Shown here: piece by piece, positions 16,241 to 25,207 of the stretch
Position numbering within the stretch: position 1 is the stretch's first letter
Layout of the letters: each line of letters starts with the position of its first letter
Origin: Erysipelothrix sp.
GTDB taxonomy: Bacteria > Bacillota_I > Bacilli_A > Erysipelotrichales > Erysipelotrichaceae
Direction: 5' to 3'
Assembly: GCA_012512595.1 (NCBI GenBank)
Contig: JAAZDW010000022.1
Coordinates: 1-56,232 of the forward strand
DNA: 56,232 nt
Position numbers and translations under genes: made by a program
The notes under the pieces: generated by a model
Seen by the model: only the letters and a program-made list of their open reading frames with translations
The model's database searches: none
Told to the model about the DNA's origin: nothing

Positions 16241-17485
16241 TTATCCTATTTTCTGTCGAAATTTACTAGGGGTAATACCTTTTACTTTTTTAAATACCTT
16301 AGTAAAATAATTGCCATCATTAAAGCCCACCATATAAGCAATATCTGTAATCAACATCTTTTGATTTTGTAAAAGGTAGGTGGCTTCATTAATTCTTTGG
16401 ATATTTATATAGTCCACCAGCGAGATATTTGTTTCCTTTTTGAATTGTCTAGAAAGTTCAGATACACTTAAATTTAAAGAGGTGGCAATATTAATTAAAC
16501 TTAAATCCTGGTCAAGGTTACTGCGAATGTATTCAATTATTTTTCGAGTTGTATAAGTGTAATCTTTTAGTGAATATTTGCGGGTAGCGCTACAATAAGT
16601 TTGAACCATAGTGTTTATGATTTTTAAAAGAGTAGCGATGTTTGTTGCTTTTTCTATTTCAATTGCAAATCTTTCTGAAATACTGTGCAGTGTTATAGAA
16701 TCCAATCCACCTTTTTCAGCAGCTTTGCGCAATAAGGTGTTTAAAACAATTGATAAATTCTTACGCGAGCGTATAACGTCTTGAGGCAATCGGTCAGGAA
16801 TATTTTTTGCGATTGAAAGAAATTCTTTTGTTAATCGCTCTACTTCTTTTTTGTCACTTTTTTCAATTGCTTCAATTAATCTATTTTCTAATCTATAAAT
16901 TGTATTGATGTCTTTAACCGACATACTTATACTTGCTACAGGATTATAAGGTATAAAACAATCTTGATTGTCGGTCTTGTATTCAATTGTTTCAATACTT
17001 ATATCTTTTGTTGATCTTAAATTTAAGTTATTAATGTTGAAAACTAAAAACTCAGCAAGTTTTTTTGCCTTATATGGTGAAATTAGTGGTAGTGAAGCAT
17101 AGTATTGATTAAGTGTTGTTTTTAGTAAAATAGAGAGTTTATTTTCAAATAGTACATCTTCAATCATTAATAAAGATGGCTCATCTATAAGGTAGGGCCC
17201 TAAAATAATATTTCCAATATATTTTTCATTAACGTGAACTTTTGCCGAAATAAAGTTTGTTTTATTTGTGGTCGTAATTATAGATACCATTTGCTTTGAG
17301 TCGATATGTTCATTTTTAACAAAATCTACTGGTTTAGCAAAATGAGGTTGCAGGGAAATTGGTAGTAAGTTATAGCTATAATTAATTACTGTGTTAAAGT
17401 TATCATCAATAAAATATGTATCCATATCTGAAAAACTAAAAATCAAAGTACAAATGTTATCAACATGTTTGATTATTTCCTTCAT
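16241..17485 (-). CDS. AraC-family transcriptional regulator
   Basis: A 414-residue regulator. The last 100 residues form the two helix-turn-helix AraC domain (DLSLINIATSLNLSVSELSRQF and ITDIAYMVGFNDGNYFTKVFKK, with the typical GITPSKFR ending). The first 300 residues form a sensory region like those of YesN-type regulators of sugar use in Bacillota, with no receiver phosphorylation site. The ORF track starts at 17494, but ATGATGATAATG follows AAAGGA; the third ATG (17485) has the best spacing (9 bases). It lies just downstream of, and in the same direction as, a GH2 gene, so regulation of that gene or of the neighbouring GH operon is likely. Confidence 0.88.
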   Translation of the reverse strand: MKEIIKHVDNICTLIFSFSDMDTYFIDDNFNTVINYSYNLLPISLQPHFAKPVDFVKNEHIDSKQMVSIITTTNKTNFISAKVHVNEKYIGNIILGPYLIDEPSLLMIEDVLFENKLSILLKTTLNQYYASLPLISPYKAKKLAEFLVFNINNLNLRSTKDISIETIEYKTDNQDCFIPYNPVASISMSVKDINTIYRLENRLIEAIEKSDKKEVERLTKEFLSIAKNIPDRLPQDVIRSRKNLSIVLNTLLRKAAEKGGLDSITLHSISERFAIEIEKATNIATLLKIINTMVQTYCSATRKYSLKDYTYTTRKIIEYIRSNLDQDLSLINIATSLNLSVSELSRQFKKETNISLVDYINIQRINEATYLLQNQKMLITDIAYMVGFNDGNYFTKVFKKVKGITPSKFRQKIG

Positions 17486-17621
17486 TATCATCATTCCTTT
17501 GTTTAACTGTTATTATGGGTGTTCTACAGCAGTATAATATATTTACCTAGTCATTAATACAAGAAGTTGTTTTGTAATGTAATTGACTAACGTTATGAAT
17601 TAGTTTAATGAGATATTTTTA

Positions 17622-17683
17622 ATAAAAAGTCCTCTCTTTAGATTATTATGTAAAATTTACAAAAAATCAAAAATAGAGGACTA
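17622..17683 (-). terminator. Terminator of the minus-strand GH2 gene
   Basis: On the minus strand AGTCCTCT and AGAGGACTTTTT form a stem ending in a T-run, just after the GH2 stop codon and before the AraC gene. The two genes are therefore probably separate transcripts. Confidence 0.75.
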
Positions 17684-17719
17684 AATTTTATGTTATTTTA
17701 TAACGATGTAATTAATAAG

Positions 17720-20017
17720 CTATTTTTTAATTTTTATTAACTCGCTATTAATAGCATACATCATTTTATCATTAAACTGTTTTGAGTCAAAATTAGCTAA
17801 GAAACTTAATTTAAATCCTTTTGCCATTTCAAGCATTGGGTTATTTTCAAAATCACCTAAATATTTTCTCAAGACAACCATTGCTTCTTCACTTTCAAGA
17901 ATTTCTGCGAAAGTTGATTCAATTGAGTAAACATTATCAGCGATTATTAATTCTTTTATTTCAATATCGTCAACATCTGGTGAATCAAACCAGTTACCGA
18001 CAAATGTTTTATCACTTTTTTTGATAAGATAACTTTCATTTGGTGCTGTGACCTTATTAAACATTGCAACATCTTTTATGTCTTTATCTCCATCTTTAGC
18101 TTTTGCAGTTATATAATTAACACCATCTTTTAAAACAATATCATCAAAAGTCACTGTATGATTAATAGCTGTCTTTGTAGAAACTTCGACATCATTTAAG
18201 TACAAAGTAACTTCTTCACAGTTTGTGTAAACTTTTACTGCAATAGTTTTGGTTGCTCTATCGATAAAACGTTTGCTAGTTATATGCACAAGCTTTTCAT
18301 CTGACCAATTAGCCTTGTACATATAGAAGGCGTCTTTCTTTATTTTTCGGTCATAAGTAATTAGGCCCTTGTTATTTCGCCCTTTAACTCCGCCTTCATC
18401 TCTAATATTGGCGCCAAAGTCAAACATATTCCAAACATAAGTTGCCCACAAAAACTCAAATTTATTGAAAATATTTAATACTATTTCATGGTATAAAGTA
18501 TGGTACTCTTCAGTATAATCGCCAACCGCTGGATTGGCAGTATGATATTCTATAATTCCCTCTGCACCATATTCAGATATACATAAAGGGACTTTTGGAT
18601 TAGTACTGTGGTAGTCTTTTATCCACTCTTCAAAATCTTCGGCTTTACCTTCATACCAGCCAAAATAACGATTAAAGCCAACAATATCTGTTAAGAAGTT
18701 ATATTCATCATCTTTACCAAATAGCATAATATTAGCCATTGTTGTTAATCTTGTTGGGTCTTCTTTTTTAGTTAACTGATTTAATTCATTAACAACTTTC
18801 CTAACTTCTGGTCGATCTCCTCCAATTTGAATTTCATTTTGAATTCCCCAAAACATTATTGAGGGGTGGTTATAGTTTTGTCTAATTAATTCTGTCATTT
18901 GTAACTTAGCATTTTTTCCTTCTAAATCTGTTTCTGACATTTTTGATATGAATGGTATTTCTGCCCAAACTACCATACCTTCTTGGTCACATAAATCATA
19001 GAAGTATTGATCTTGTTGATAATGAGCTAGCCTTATCGAGTTTGCCCCGACCTCTTTAATTAACTCCATGTCTTCTTTATGCTCTTTTGGTGTAATTGCC
19101 CATCCCATATTTTTTCGGTCTTGGTGTCTTGAAACACCCTTTAATTTTGTTTGTTTTCCATTTAAGAAAAAGCCCTTTTCAGGATCGACATTAAATGTTC
19201 TAACCCCAAAAGGAATAATAAGCTCATCTAAAACATCATTAAAACTTGTTAAATAAACTTTTGCTGAATACATATAAGGGTTATTGCGTGCCTGCCATAA
19301 AGTAGGTTTGTCAATAACTATTGGCATTTCAATTTCTTTATTTTCCTTTGCCGATAAAACAACTTCTTTAGCTGCATAAGTTACAATATTATTGTCGGCA
19401 TCTAATATATCAATCCACAACCTAACATTTTTATCTTCATTGTTTGAGTTAACCAGCTTGGACTTAATAGTTAAACAAGCTTCTTGCTCACTTACACTAT
19501 CTTGGCTAATGTATACACCTTGGGAACCATAGTCCATTAAGTCAAGGTGGACATTATTTGTGATAATAAGATTTACATCTCGGTAAATACCGCCAAAAAA
19601 GGTAAAGTCAGCCATTAGTGGATAAACATCGTCAACATATGTATTATCAACCTTAACCGCTAATACATTATTTCCACCGGGATTCATTGCTTGTGTGATA
19701 TCAAATCTAAATCTTGCATAGCCACCCTTATGTTGGCCTAAGTGCTGTCCATTTAAGTAGGCGTCGGTAATACTGTTAGAACCATTAAATTCAATAAATA
19801 CTCTGTTTCCCTTTGCCATTGAATCGATGTTTAGATCTTTTCGATACCAAGATGCACCTCGGTGATAATCACTACCAGTCGTACCATCGATGGCGTTCCA
19901 AGTATGCGGAACATTTACTGTTTCCCATTGACTATCGTCAAAGTCAATATTTTTAGATAATTCTACATCTTCTTTTAAAAACTTCCAATTCTTGTTGATA
20001 TTAATAAATTCTTTCAT
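17720..20017 (-). CDS. GH2 hydrolase with beta-glucuronidase-like active site (beta-glucuronidase or beta-galactosidase)
   Basis: Cytoplasmic family 2 hydrolase of 765 residues: jelly-roll sugar-binding domain (about 1-160), Ig-like domain (165-275), TIM barrel (280-575) and C-terminal extension. The acid/base is Glu395 in WGIQNE and the nucleophile Glu482 in ISEYG. N-x-K (Asn548, Lys550 in GRNNKGLITYDRK) aligns with the carboxylate-binding Asn566/Lys568 of E. coli UidA, and NRYFGWY (Tyr451, Tyr455) with UidA NRYYGWY. The divergent neighbour is a glucuronate operon. Many annotated Bacillota beta-galactosidases also have NNKGL, so both activities remain possible. The last 60 residues form a helical tail. 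A GGAGGTAA ribosome binding site precedes the start. Confidence 0.88.
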   Translation of the reverse strand: MKEFININKNWKFLKEDVELSKNIDFDDSQWETVNVPHTWNAIDGTTGSDYHRGASWYRKDLNIDSMAKGNRVFIEFNGSNSITDAYLNGQHLGQHKGGYARFRFDITQAMNPGGNNVLAVKVDNTYVDDVYPLMADFTFFGGIYRDVNLIITNNVHLDLMDYGSQGVYISQDSVSEQEACLTIKSKLVNSNNEDKNVRLWIDILDADNNIVTYAAKEVVLSAKENKEIEMPIVIDKPTLWQARNNPYMYSAKVYLTSFNDVLDELIIPFGVRTFNVDPEKGFFLNGKQTKLKGVSRHQDRKNMGWAITPKEHKEDMELIKEVGANSIRLAHYQQDQYFYDLCDQEGMVVWAEIPFISKMSETDLEGKNAKLQMTELIRQNYNHPSIMFWGIQNEIQIGGDRPEVRKVVNELNQLTKKEDPTRLTTMANIMLFGKDDEYNFLTDIVGFNRYFGWYEGKAEDFEEWIKDYHSTNPKVPLCISEYGAEGIIEYHTANPAVGDYTEEYHTLYHEIVLNIFNKFEFLWATYVWNMFDFGANIRDEGGVKGRNNKGLITYDRKIKKDAFYMYKANWSDEKLVHITSKRFIDRATKTIAVKVYTNCEEVTLYLNDVEVSTKTAINHTVTFDDIVLKDGVNYITAKAKDGDKDIKDVAMFNKVTAPNESYLIKKSDKTFVGNWFDSPDVDDIEIKELIIADNVYSIESTFAEILESEEAMVVLRKYLGDFENNPMLEMAKGFKLSFLANFDSKQFNDKMMYAINSELIKIKK

Positions 20018-20347
20018 TATTTACCTCCTAAAGTATTTTTTCAATGATATAGATTCATTATAATAAATCAACTACTTTAAAGATAGTAATATTTTGTGTC
20101 GATTAGAAATAAATCGTATTATTTTAGAAATATTTGATTATTTAAAGATTACAAAAATAAGAAAATTGAGAATTGTATTTAAAAATATTCAAAAAAGACC
20201 AAGTATATGAACGATTAAAAGACTTTAAGAAGTTTTTCACATTAGGCTTGACACTTGTATACAAGTTGGTTATAATGTTTTTGTGATACCGCTATCAAGG
20301 CGGAGAATCATTTGTAAAACAACTAAGTTTGTTTTGAGGAGGAAAAG
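20018..20347. promoter_or_regulatory. Divergent control region between GH2 and the uronate operon
   Basis: 330 bases. The plus-strand promoter and GntR-type palindrome lie at 20248-20276. The minus strand has a TATAAT about 45 bases upstream of the GH2 start but no convincing -35. The leader of the plus-strand operon can form CCGC/GCGG and AAAACAA/TTGTTTT stems just before the AGGAGG ribosome binding site. Confidence 0.6.
20248..20276 (+). promoter_or_regulatory. Promoter with embedded palindromic operator
   Basis: Perfect TTGACA (20248-20253) and TATAAT (20271-20276) with a 17-base spacer. The spacer carries the perfect 14-bp palindrome ACTTGTATACAAGT (20253-20266), which fits the T-x-GT...AC-x-A type bound by FadR/FCD-class GntR regulators. 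Such a regulator is encoded at the end of this locus (31861). Confidence 0.82.
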
Positions 20348-22057
20348 ATGGATTATAAAAAAGTTTCACGTAGAATTCTTAAAGCTGTAGGTGGTAGAAA
20401 TAATATTCTACTACTAGAACAGTGTGCAACAAGATTGCTTTTTTCGATTAAAGACGAGTCTTTAGTAGATATAGCTGCTCTTGAAAAGATTGATGGTGTA
20501 TTAGGGGTTAATCAATCAAGAAATTTAGAAGTTGCTATAGGTACAGAAGTGGGCCAAGTTTTTGCGGCTCTTGCGCAAGCAGAAGTTACTATTAAAGGTA
20601 AAGTTGGCCAAAGCGTTTATAATGAAGTTGCTCTTTGGAGATTAGGGCTCTTTGCATTTAATAACACAGCTACTAATCTTTACATGATTGGTATGGCTTA
20701 TGTTTCTTATTATGCAAGTGGTATTGCCGGTTTAGCGGTAGTTACAGTTGGTACAATTTTAACTTTAATGAGAATTTTTGATGGATTTACAGATCCTATT
20801 GTTGGATATTTTATTGATAAAACAGACGGTAAGTTTGGTAAGTTTAGACCATTTATGGTTGCGGGTAACGTTATCTTAGGGATAATGACACTTACTATTT
20901 ATCATACAACTCACTTAGTTGATCCTAAATATAGACTAGTTTACTTCATAGCAATGTATGCAATTTATATTATTGGTTATACATTTCAAACAGCATGTAC
21001 AAAAGCTGGACAGGCTGCTATGACTAATAATCCTGAAACAAGACCAAAATTTGGATTGTTTGATATGCTTTACAATAGTATTATAATGACAGGTATTTCA
21101 TTATATGTTTCAACATATTTGGTGCCAAAACATGGTGGTTTCCAAGAACTTGCTTTATTTCATGAATTAGCCTTAACAGTAGTTATCTTCTCAGGAATAC
21201 TGACAGCACTAGCAGTAATTGGTATTTGGACTAAAGATAGAACAGAATTCTTTGGTTTAGGTGAAGGTTCTACTAAAACTACGTTTAAAGATTACTGGCC
21301 AGTTCTTAAAGGTAATAGACCTCTTCAAATGTTAATTGTAGCTGCAGGTACTGATAAAATTGCTTTAAGTGTTGCTGGTAACGCAACAGTAGCAGTAATG
21401 TTATACGGAATTATTATTGGCGACTTCTCATTAAGTGGATTGATAGGGATGATTGTGTTAGTTCCAACTCTACTAATAACTCTATGGGGAACAAAGTATG
21501 CTGGTAAATTTGGGCAGAAAAAAGCCTTAGTATTTGGTACTCAAGCATCAATTGTAATGTATGGTATCTTATTTCTATTCTTTTTATTAGCTGACCCAAC
21601 TCAAATTAGTCTTAAAAACTTTGGGTTGACAACTGCACTATTTTTAATACTACTTATAATATCAAACGGAGCAAAGACAATTTCTGGAGCCTTTGTTATT
21701 CCGATGATTTCTGACTGTGCTGACTATGAAACTTATAAGAGTGGACGCTTTGTACCAGGTATGATGGGAACACTATTCTCATTTGTTGATAAGCTTATAT
21801 CTTCTTTTGCTTCAATGATAATTGCATTTTCAGTAGCGGCTATTGGGTTTACTGATAGAATGCCAGATATTACAGATGGCGCGACTCCACAAATATTCTG
21901 GCTTACAATGGCTCTGTTTATTGGCTTACCAGTTTTAGGTTGGATTGCTTCACTAATAGCTATGAAATTCTATGACTTAGACAAAGAGAAAATGATTGAA
22001 GTTCAAAAACATATTCAATCTGAAAAAGAAAAATACATACTATCACAAGTTGAATAA
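20348..22057 (+). CDS. GPH-family symporter with N-terminal PTS EIIB domain
   Basis: An unusual fusion of 569 residues. Residues 1-75 form a PTS EIIB domain of the glucose family with the cysteine phosphorylation signature intact (NILLLEQCATRLLFSIKD, Cys26). Residues 90-550 form a twelve-helix GPH carrier (RIFDGFTDPIVGYFIDKTDGKFGKFRPF), here expected to carry glucuronides or glucuronate. Known GPH proteins such as streptococcal LacS carry a C-terminal IIA domain whose phosphorylation regulates transport; an N-terminal IIB is a different solution that I have not seen described. Cys26 could let the PTS phosphorylation state control uptake. First gene of the operon, after AGGAGGAAAAG and an operator-promoter. 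Confidence 0.9.
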   Translation: MDYKKVSRRILKAVGGRNNILLLEQCATRLLFSIKDESLVDIAALEKIDGVLGVNQSRNLEVAIGTEVGQVFAALAQAEVTIKGKVGQSVYNEVALWRLGLFAFNNTATNLYMIGMAYVSYYASGIAGLAVVTVGTILTLMRIFDGFTDPIVGYFIDKTDGKFGKFRPFMVAGNVILGIMTLTIYHTTHLVDPKYRLVYFIAMYAIYIIGYTFQTACTKAGQAAMTNNPETRPKFGLFDMLYNSIIMTGISLYVSTYLVPKHGGFQELALFHELALTVVIFSGILTALAVIGIWTKDRTEFFGLGEGSTKTTFKDYWPVLKGNRPLQMLIVAAGTDKIALSVAGNATVAVMLYGIIIGDFSLSGLIGMIVLVPTLLITLWGTKYAGKFGQKKALVFGTQASIVMYGILFLFFLLADPTQISLKNFGLTTALFLILLIISNGAKTISGAFVIPMISDCADYETYKSGRFVPGMMGTLFSFVDKLISSFASMIIAFSVAAIGFTDRMPDITDGATPQIFWLTMALFIGLPVLGWIASLIAMKFYDLDKEKMIEVQKHIQSEKEKYILSQVE

Positions 22058-22070
22058 TTGATTAAATAAT

Positions 22071-22100
22071 AGTGAGCAATGACCTTGGTCCTTGCTCACT
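22071..22100 (+). other. Strong intra-operon hairpin
   Basis: AGTGAGCA and TGCTCACT close a stem that contains an inner GACC/GGTC pair, in the 73-base gap between the carrier and the first TIM-barrel gene. No T-run follows, so it is more likely an mRNA processing or stability element than a terminator. Confidence 0.6.
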
Positions 22101-22130
22101 TATGTGATTAAAAAGGAAGGGACTGATTAA

Positions 22131-23015
22131 ATGATAGAAAATATTCACGTTTCTGGATTTTCGGATGAAATATCTTCTGATTTTATAGAACAGTTAGAAC
22201 ACGTTACAAAGTTAGGTATGTCTTATATATCTATAAGAGGTGTTGATAAAAGAAACATTAATGATTATACAATTGAAGAAATTAATGACTATGTCAAACC
22301 GACTTTAGAAAAATACAAAGTTTCAATTTCTAGTATTGGATCTCCTATTGGTAAAGTGTTTATTGATGATGAAGAAGGATTTATTAAACAAAAAGAAGAT
22401 TTACACCGCCTTTGTGAAATAGCTAATATTCTGGGTACCAAGTATATAAGGATATTTAGTTTCTACATTCCAAAGGATGAAGGAGCAGATGCTTATCGTG
22501 ATAATGTAATTAGTAAATTGAAGGAATATGTTGCTATTGCAGCTAAATATGATGTCATTTTACTCCATGAAAATGAAAAAGATATCTTTGGTGACACTGA
22601 TGTTCGTTGTTTAGAAATTTTAAAGGGCGTAAATTCTTCGTATTTCAAAGCGATTTTTGACTTTGCTAACTTTGTCCAAGTTAATGTTGAGACACTACCA
22701 GCTTATAAATTGCTAGAATCAGAAATTGTTTATATTCACATCAAAGATGCCGTATTTGATTTAAATGAAAATGTTCTTTGTGGAACAGGTGACGGAAATA
22801 TTAAAGAAATTCTAAAAGATTTAATTTCAAAAGGTTACCAAGGGTTTTTAACTCTTGAGCCGCATCTAGTTATGTTTGATTCCTTGCAAGATTTAGAACT
22901 CGAAGCAGCAGAAGATGTAATTAAGGCTGACAAGGCAAAAGATGGTGCAGAAGGTTATCAAATGCAATATGATGCCTTATTAGAAATATTAAAAGAAATA
23001 GAAGGAGAGATATAA
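22131..23015 (+). CDS. Xylose-isomerase-like TIM-barrel protein (sugar epimerase/eliminase class)
   Basis: A 294-residue protein of the sugar phosphate isomerase/epimerase (AP endonuclease 2-like) fold. Likely metal ligands are in place at the strand ends: HENE (Glu147 or Glu149), Asp177 in IFDFANF, His203 in YIHIKD and Glu243 in TLEPHL. Members include epimerases, dehydratases and the lyases that cleave 3-keto-glycosides. Its position between a glycoside carrier and two Gfo/Idh/MocA dehydrogenases suggests it acts on a 3-keto sugar made by one of them (elimination, hydration or epimerisation). It ends TAA directly before the ATG of the next gene. The reaction cannot be fixed from sequence. 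Confidence 0.85.
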   Translation: MIENIHVSGFSDEISSDFIEQLEHVTKLGMSYISIRGVDKRNINDYTIEEINDYVKPTLEKYKVSISSIGSPIGKVFIDDEEGFIKQKEDLHRLCEIANILGTKYIRIFSFYIPKDEGADAYRDNVISKLKEYVAIAAKYDVILLHENEKDIFGDTDVRCLEILKGVNSSYFKAIFDFANFVQVNVETLPAYKLLESEIVYIHIKDAVFDLNENVLCGTGDGNIKEILKDLISKGYQGFLTLEPHLVMFDSLQDLELEAAEDVIKADKAKDGAEGYQMQYDALLEILKEIEGEI

Positions 23016-24182
23016 ATGAAAAAAGTAAGACTTGGAATTATTGGTTTCGGTGCAGAAGGTGGACTATATGGTCAACTTCTTAATAATGGCTTAGTTTCAA
23101 ATATGGAAATTGGTGCGATTTGTGATATTGACCCAGCTAAAGAAGCTTTAGCAGAGGAAAAACATCCAGGAGTACCATTTTATGACCATTACATTAAAAT
23201 GTTAGAAAGTGGAGATGTAGATGCAATTGTTACTACTGTTCCTCACTTTTTCCATACAGAAATGGCAATTGAAGCTTTAGACCGTGGATTTCACGTTCTA
23301 GGTGAAAAACCAGCAGGTGTTTATACTAAAGAAGTTGAGAGAATGAATGCTAAGGCAGCACAGCATCCAGAATTAACATTTGGAGTATTCTTCAACCAAA
23401 GAATGAACCCTCTATATCAAAAATTAAAAGAAATTGTAGAAAATGGCGAGATTGGTCAAATAAGACGTTCTAGCTGGATAATCACTAACTGGTGGAGACC
23501 ACAAGGGTACTTTGATCAAAGTGATTGGAGAGCAACTTGGGGTGGCGAAGGTGGAGGAGTTTTAGTTAACCAAGCACCACACCAATTAGACTTATGGCAA
23601 TGGATTTGTGGAGTACCAAAAAAGGTTTTTGCAAAGAATGCTTACGGATTTAGAAGAGACATTGCAACTGAAGACGAAGTTAACTGTATTGTTGACTATG
23701 GAGATGGTGTAACGGGTTCATTTACAACATGTACTCATGATATTGTTGGTACTGATAGATTTGAAATCTTGGGTGACCAAGGGAAAATTGTAGTTGAAAA
23801 TAGTAAGACGGCAACAATTACTCGTTTAAAGAAACCTGAAGTTGAATTAAGTAATAATATGGACATGAGTGATGTTATGAAACTGTTCATGGGTGGAATG
23901 GATTTATCAGAAATTTGGGAAGTTGAAACTCTTGAATTTGCACCAGAAGGACACGGATTACAACATGCAAGAGTTTTAGAAAACTTTGCGGCTAATATCC
24001 TAGACGGCACACCACTAGTTGCACCAGGATCTGATGGAATTGTTGGCGTTAGATTAGCAAATGCAATGCACTTATCAAGCTGGCTTGATAAAGAAGTAAG
24101 TATGGACTTTGATGAAGATGAATATTTAAAACTATTAAATGAAAGAATCGAAGCTGAAGGAAAATACGAAACAAGAGACTAG
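23016..24182 (+). CDS. Gfo/Idh/MocA dehydrogenase A of the uronate locus
   Basis: NAD(P)-dependent sugar dehydrogenase of 388 residues, cytoplasmic. Rossmann motif GIIGFGAEGG (about 8-17), GEKPAGV (96-102) and the catalytic-site block GGGVLVNQAPHQLDL with His189 and Asp192. This subgroup typically oxidises or reduces C3 of glycosides (compare DgpA-type glycoside 3-oxidases and E. coli YcjS). A GGAGAG ribosome binding site sits in the end of the preceding gene. With the dehydrogenase at 24202 it could supply the oxidation and re-reduction steps of a redox-neutral glycoside cleavage. The partner reaction and cofactor are inferred, not visible. Confidence 0.87.
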   Translation: MKKVRLGIIGFGAEGGLYGQLLNNGLVSNMEIGAICDIDPAKEALAEEKHPGVPFYDHYIKMLESGDVDAIVTTVPHFFHTEMAIEALDRGFHVLGEKPAGVYTKEVERMNAKAAQHPELTFGVFFNQRMNPLYQKLKEIVENGEIGQIRRSSWIITNWWRPQGYFDQSDWRATWGGEGGGVLVNQAPHQLDLWQWICGVPKKVFAKNAYGFRRDIATEDEVNCIVDYGDGVTGSFTTCTHDIVGTDRFEILGDQGKIVVENSKTATITRLKKPEVELSNNMDMSDVMKLFMGGMDLSEIWEVETLEFAPEGHGLQHARVLENFAANILDGTPLVAPGSDGIVGVRLANAMHLSSWLDKEVSMDFDEDEYLKLLNERIEAEGKYETRD

Positions 24183-24201
24183 TTGTTATAGAGGAGATAA
24201 T

Positions 24202-25206
24202 ATGCTTAGAGTTGGAATAATAGGACTTGGAGATATAGCACATATTCATGTGCCATTAATAAACAAAAGCGAAAAAGTTAAACTTGTTGCTATTTGTGAT
24301 ATTGATGAATCCAAAAGAGACTTTGTAAAGGATGTAAATTTCTATACTAATTATGAAGAAATGGTAGAAAAAGAAAACCTGGATATTGTTCACGTATGCC
24401 TGCCACATTATCTACATTATCCTGTAACAAAATTCTTGGTTGAAAACAATGTTCACGTACTACAAGAAAAACCATTAACCCTTGATTATAAAGAAGCTTT
24501 AAAAGCAATTGAATTAAGTAAAAATACTGATGCTAAAATTGCCGTCTGTTTCCAAAACAGACGCAATGCCTCAGTTATAAAATTGTTAGAAATGGTCGCT
24601 AGTGAAGATTATGGAAAAGTCAAAGGCGTAAAAGGCTTAGTAGCTTGGGCACGTCCTAAGGCTTACTATGAAGATAAATGTTGGCGTGGAACATGGAAAT
24701 ATGCTGGTGGTGGAGCAATGATTAATCAATCAATTCACACCTTAGATATTATGCAATTGGTAGGGAAAAACATTATCAGTGTCACTGGATCAACAAGTCA
24801 ACTGCTAGATTATGAAATTGAAGTTGAAGATACAGTAGTGGCAAACATTGAATTTGAAAACGATGTTAAAGGATTTTACATGGCTACAAATGCAAATGTT
24901 GTTAATGATAGTGTTGAGATTAAAGTATATTTGGAAAAAGCAGAGTTAACGATTAGAAATAGTAAGTTATATATAACAGATGATAAACATGACGAGTTAG
25001 AATTAATTGAAGATGCCACTCTTGGTGGCCCTAAATCATATTATGGAGCAAGTCATGAGATTATTTTTGAAGAGTTTTATGACGCAGTCATAAATGATAC
25101 TGATGATTATGTGACGGTCGAAGATGCCGCTGTTTCAATCAAAATGATTGATGCAATCCATATTTCATCAAAAGAGAAACGTAAAGTAAAGATGGAGGAA
25201 GTATAA
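24202..25206 (+). CDS. Gfo/Idh/MocA dehydrogenase B of the uronate locus
   Basis: A 334-residue NAD(P)-dependent sugar dehydrogenase. Rossmann GIIGLGDIA (5-13), QEKPLTL (88-94) and GGGAMINQSIHTLDI with His179 and Asp182. The ORF track begins at 24139, inside the preceding gene; the ATG at 24202 follows GAGGAG and is the real start. It is only distantly similar to dehydrogenase A, so the two are unlikely to be recent duplicates and probably act at different steps or on different faces of the sugar. The stop codon is one base before the start of the next TIM-barrel gene. Confidence 0.87.
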   Translation: MLRVGIIGLGDIAHIHVPLINKSEKVKLVAICDIDESKRDFVKDVNFYTNYEEMVEKENLDIVHVCLPHYLHYPVTKFLVENNVHVLQEKPLTLDYKEALKAIELSKNTDAKIAVCFQNRRNASVIKLLEMVASEDYGKVKGVKGLVAWARPKAYYEDKCWRGTWKYAGGGAMINQSIHTLDIMQLVGKNIISVTGSTSQLLDYEIEVEDTVVANIEFENDVKGFYMATNANVVNDSVEIKVYLEKAELTIRNSKLYITDDKHDELELIEDATLGGPKSYYGASHEIIFEEFYDAVINDTDDYVTVEDAAVSIKMIDAIHISSKEKRKVKMEEV

Positions 25207-25207
25207 T

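Noticed and set aside
16175-16372. Plus-strand ORF of 65 aa
   Set aside because: It overlaps the AraC gene in antisense, has no ribosome binding site and encodes no recognisable motif.
13700-20017. The two GH2 genes as a recent duplication
   Set aside because: Apart from shared family motifs they differ in length, active-site surroundings (WGVRINES against WGIQNEIQ) and C-terminal domains, so they are distinct clades.
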